Assembly: GCA_005801425.1 (NCBI GenBank)
Contig: SYDY01000053.1
Coordinates: forward strand, 1 to 7,351
Direction of reading: 5' to 3'
Origin: Bdellovibrionales bacterium
GTDB taxonomy: Bacteria > Myxococcota > XYA12-FULL-58-9 > SYDY01
Length of the DNA stretch: 7,351 nucleotides
Every line of letters starts with the position of its first letter. The stretch's first letter is position 1. A model generated the notes under the pieces. It saw only the letters and a program-made list of their open reading frames with translations, was not told the DNA's origin and made no database searches. Shown here one piece after another: positions 7,107 through 7,351 of the stretch. Made by a program: the position numbers and the translations under genes.

Positions 7107-7133
7107 GTAGGGACGGTTCGCGAACCGCCCTTT
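7107..7133. repeat. 27-bp palindromic element, copy 2, upstream of ilvB
   Basis: GTAGGGACG, ten central bases, then CGCCCTTT. The core CGGTTCGCGAACCG is a perfect 14-bp palindrome, extended by GGG/CCC with one bulged A. Length and ends match the element at 4682-4708 in the same orientation, so the two flank ilvBH. It lies in the ilvB leader or promoter region. It could fold in the mRNA, but I see no evidence that it regulates ilvB. It resembles REP-type intergenic palindromes. Confidence 0.65.
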
Positions 7134-7137
7134 GTGA

Positions 7138-7216
7138 ATCCCCGCGTTCCAAAGCCACGATGCAAGTTTCTCAACTGCCGGGTAGGCCCAAAGGGCTGTC
7201 TGGAGTTCGCGGGGAT
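7138..7216. repeat. 79-base inverted-repeat element (REP/MITE-like)
   Basis: The ends ATCCCCGCG (7138-7146) and CGCGGGGAT (7208-7216) are perfect inverted repeats. The stem continues after small internal loops with TCCA (7148-7151) and TGGA (7201-7204), and the interior holds a GCCC-AAA-GGGC hairpin (7186-7196). The right end runs into TGACGTCA (7216-7223), an 8-base palindrome. Ends of the form ATCCCCGCG/CGCGGGGATGACG are common in dispersed bacterial intergenic repeats. No coding frame fits it. Its function is unknown; it sits four bases from the 27-bp element. Confidence 0.6.
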
Positions 7217-7270
7217 GACGTCATTATGGGATTACGATTTCTGTTACGTCACACATCTGCACGAATTTGC

Positions 7271-7302
7271 TTGCCATTTTCTTGCTGTCTGGCTAGTACA
7301 AT
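7271..7302 (+). promoter_or_regulatory. Possible promoter of tRNA-Glu
   Basis: TACAAT at 7297-7302 is a good -10 candidate, 11 bases before the mature tRNA start. The best -35 (TTGCCA, 7271-7276) gives a long 20-base spacer. Reading TAGTAC (7294-7299) as the -10 gives 17 bases but a poorer match. The assignment is tentative. Confidence 0.35.
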
Positions 7303-7313
7303 TTTCGCCGTGC

Positions 7314-7351
7314 GTCCCCATCGTCTAGCCGGCCTAGGACATCGCCCTTTC
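7314..7351 (+). tRNA. tRNA-Glu (anticodon UUC), 5' part, cut by the window edge
   Basis: The last 38 bases match the 5' half of bacterial tRNA-Glu: acceptor strand GTCCCCA, T8-C9, D-stem GTCT...AGGAC with a Gly-Gly-type D-loop, A26, anticodon stem TCGCC, then loop CTTTC. The last three bases (7349-7351) are the anticodon TTC. It closely resembles E. coli tRNA-Glu (GTCCCCTTCGTCTAG...). The 3' half, CCA end and any downstream gene lie outside. tRNA-Glu supplies both translation and, in many bacteria, tetrapyrrole synthesis. It is divergent from ilvB. Confidence 0.9.

Noticed and set aside
7134-7328. Plus-strand frame of 64 codons between ilvB and tRNA-Glu
   Set aside because: It runs through the inverted-repeat element and into the tRNA gene, and has no ribosome binding site.
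7314-7351. Integration (att) site at tRNA-Glu
   Set aside because: tRNA genes are common integration targets, but only the 5' half is visible and no integrase or duplicated tRNA end is present.

Overview
The window looks like a stretch of bacterial chromosome of intermediate G+C. Coding is dense, Shine-Dalgarno sites (GGAGG/AGGAG) are clear, and the housekeeping genes are full length. No phage, transposase, CRISPR or plasmid gene is visible. The source is probably Gram-negative: one gene encodes a Cys-free coiled-coil protein whose C-terminal helix resembles type III secretion filament/tip proteins, and the aspartyl-tRNA synthetase carries residues typical of the non-discriminating form used with GatCAB. 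I cannot name the genus; a proteobacterial, deltaproteobacterial or myxobacterial-type lineage is a guess.

Layout. Positions 1-519 (minus) hold the first 173 codons of an unrecognised protein that runs off the left edge. A divergent, apparently non-coding gap (520-836) separates it from aspS (837-2615, plus). aspS is followed after 9 bases by a 147-codon gene of unknown function (2625-3068), and this pair ends at a double hairpin with a T-run (3094-3141). The 468-codon coiled-coil gene (3140-4546, minus) converges on that terminator, and its stop codon lies inside the T-run. Upstream of it on the minus strand is the branched-chain amino acid pair ilvB (5255-7024) and ilvH (4708-5253), separated by one base. 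The right edge holds the 5' 38 bases of a plus-strand tRNA-Glu(UUC) gene, cut at the third anticodon base.

How the genes work together. ilvB and ilvH encode the catalytic and regulatory subunits of acetohydroxyacid synthase, the first common step of valine, leucine and isoleucine synthesis. aspS and tRNA-Glu belong to translation. The two unknown proteins and the secretion-like protein have no obvious link to these, so the window is a mosaic of housekeeping units with orphan genes between them.

The most unusual content is non-coding. Two 27-bp palindromic elements with the same ends (GTAGGGnCG...CGCCCTTT) and different centres flank ilvBH, one at the ilvH stop codon and one upstream of ilvB. 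The second is followed at once by a 79-base inverted-repeat element with CCCCGCG/CGCGGGG ends. These look like members of dispersed REP-like or MITE-like families.
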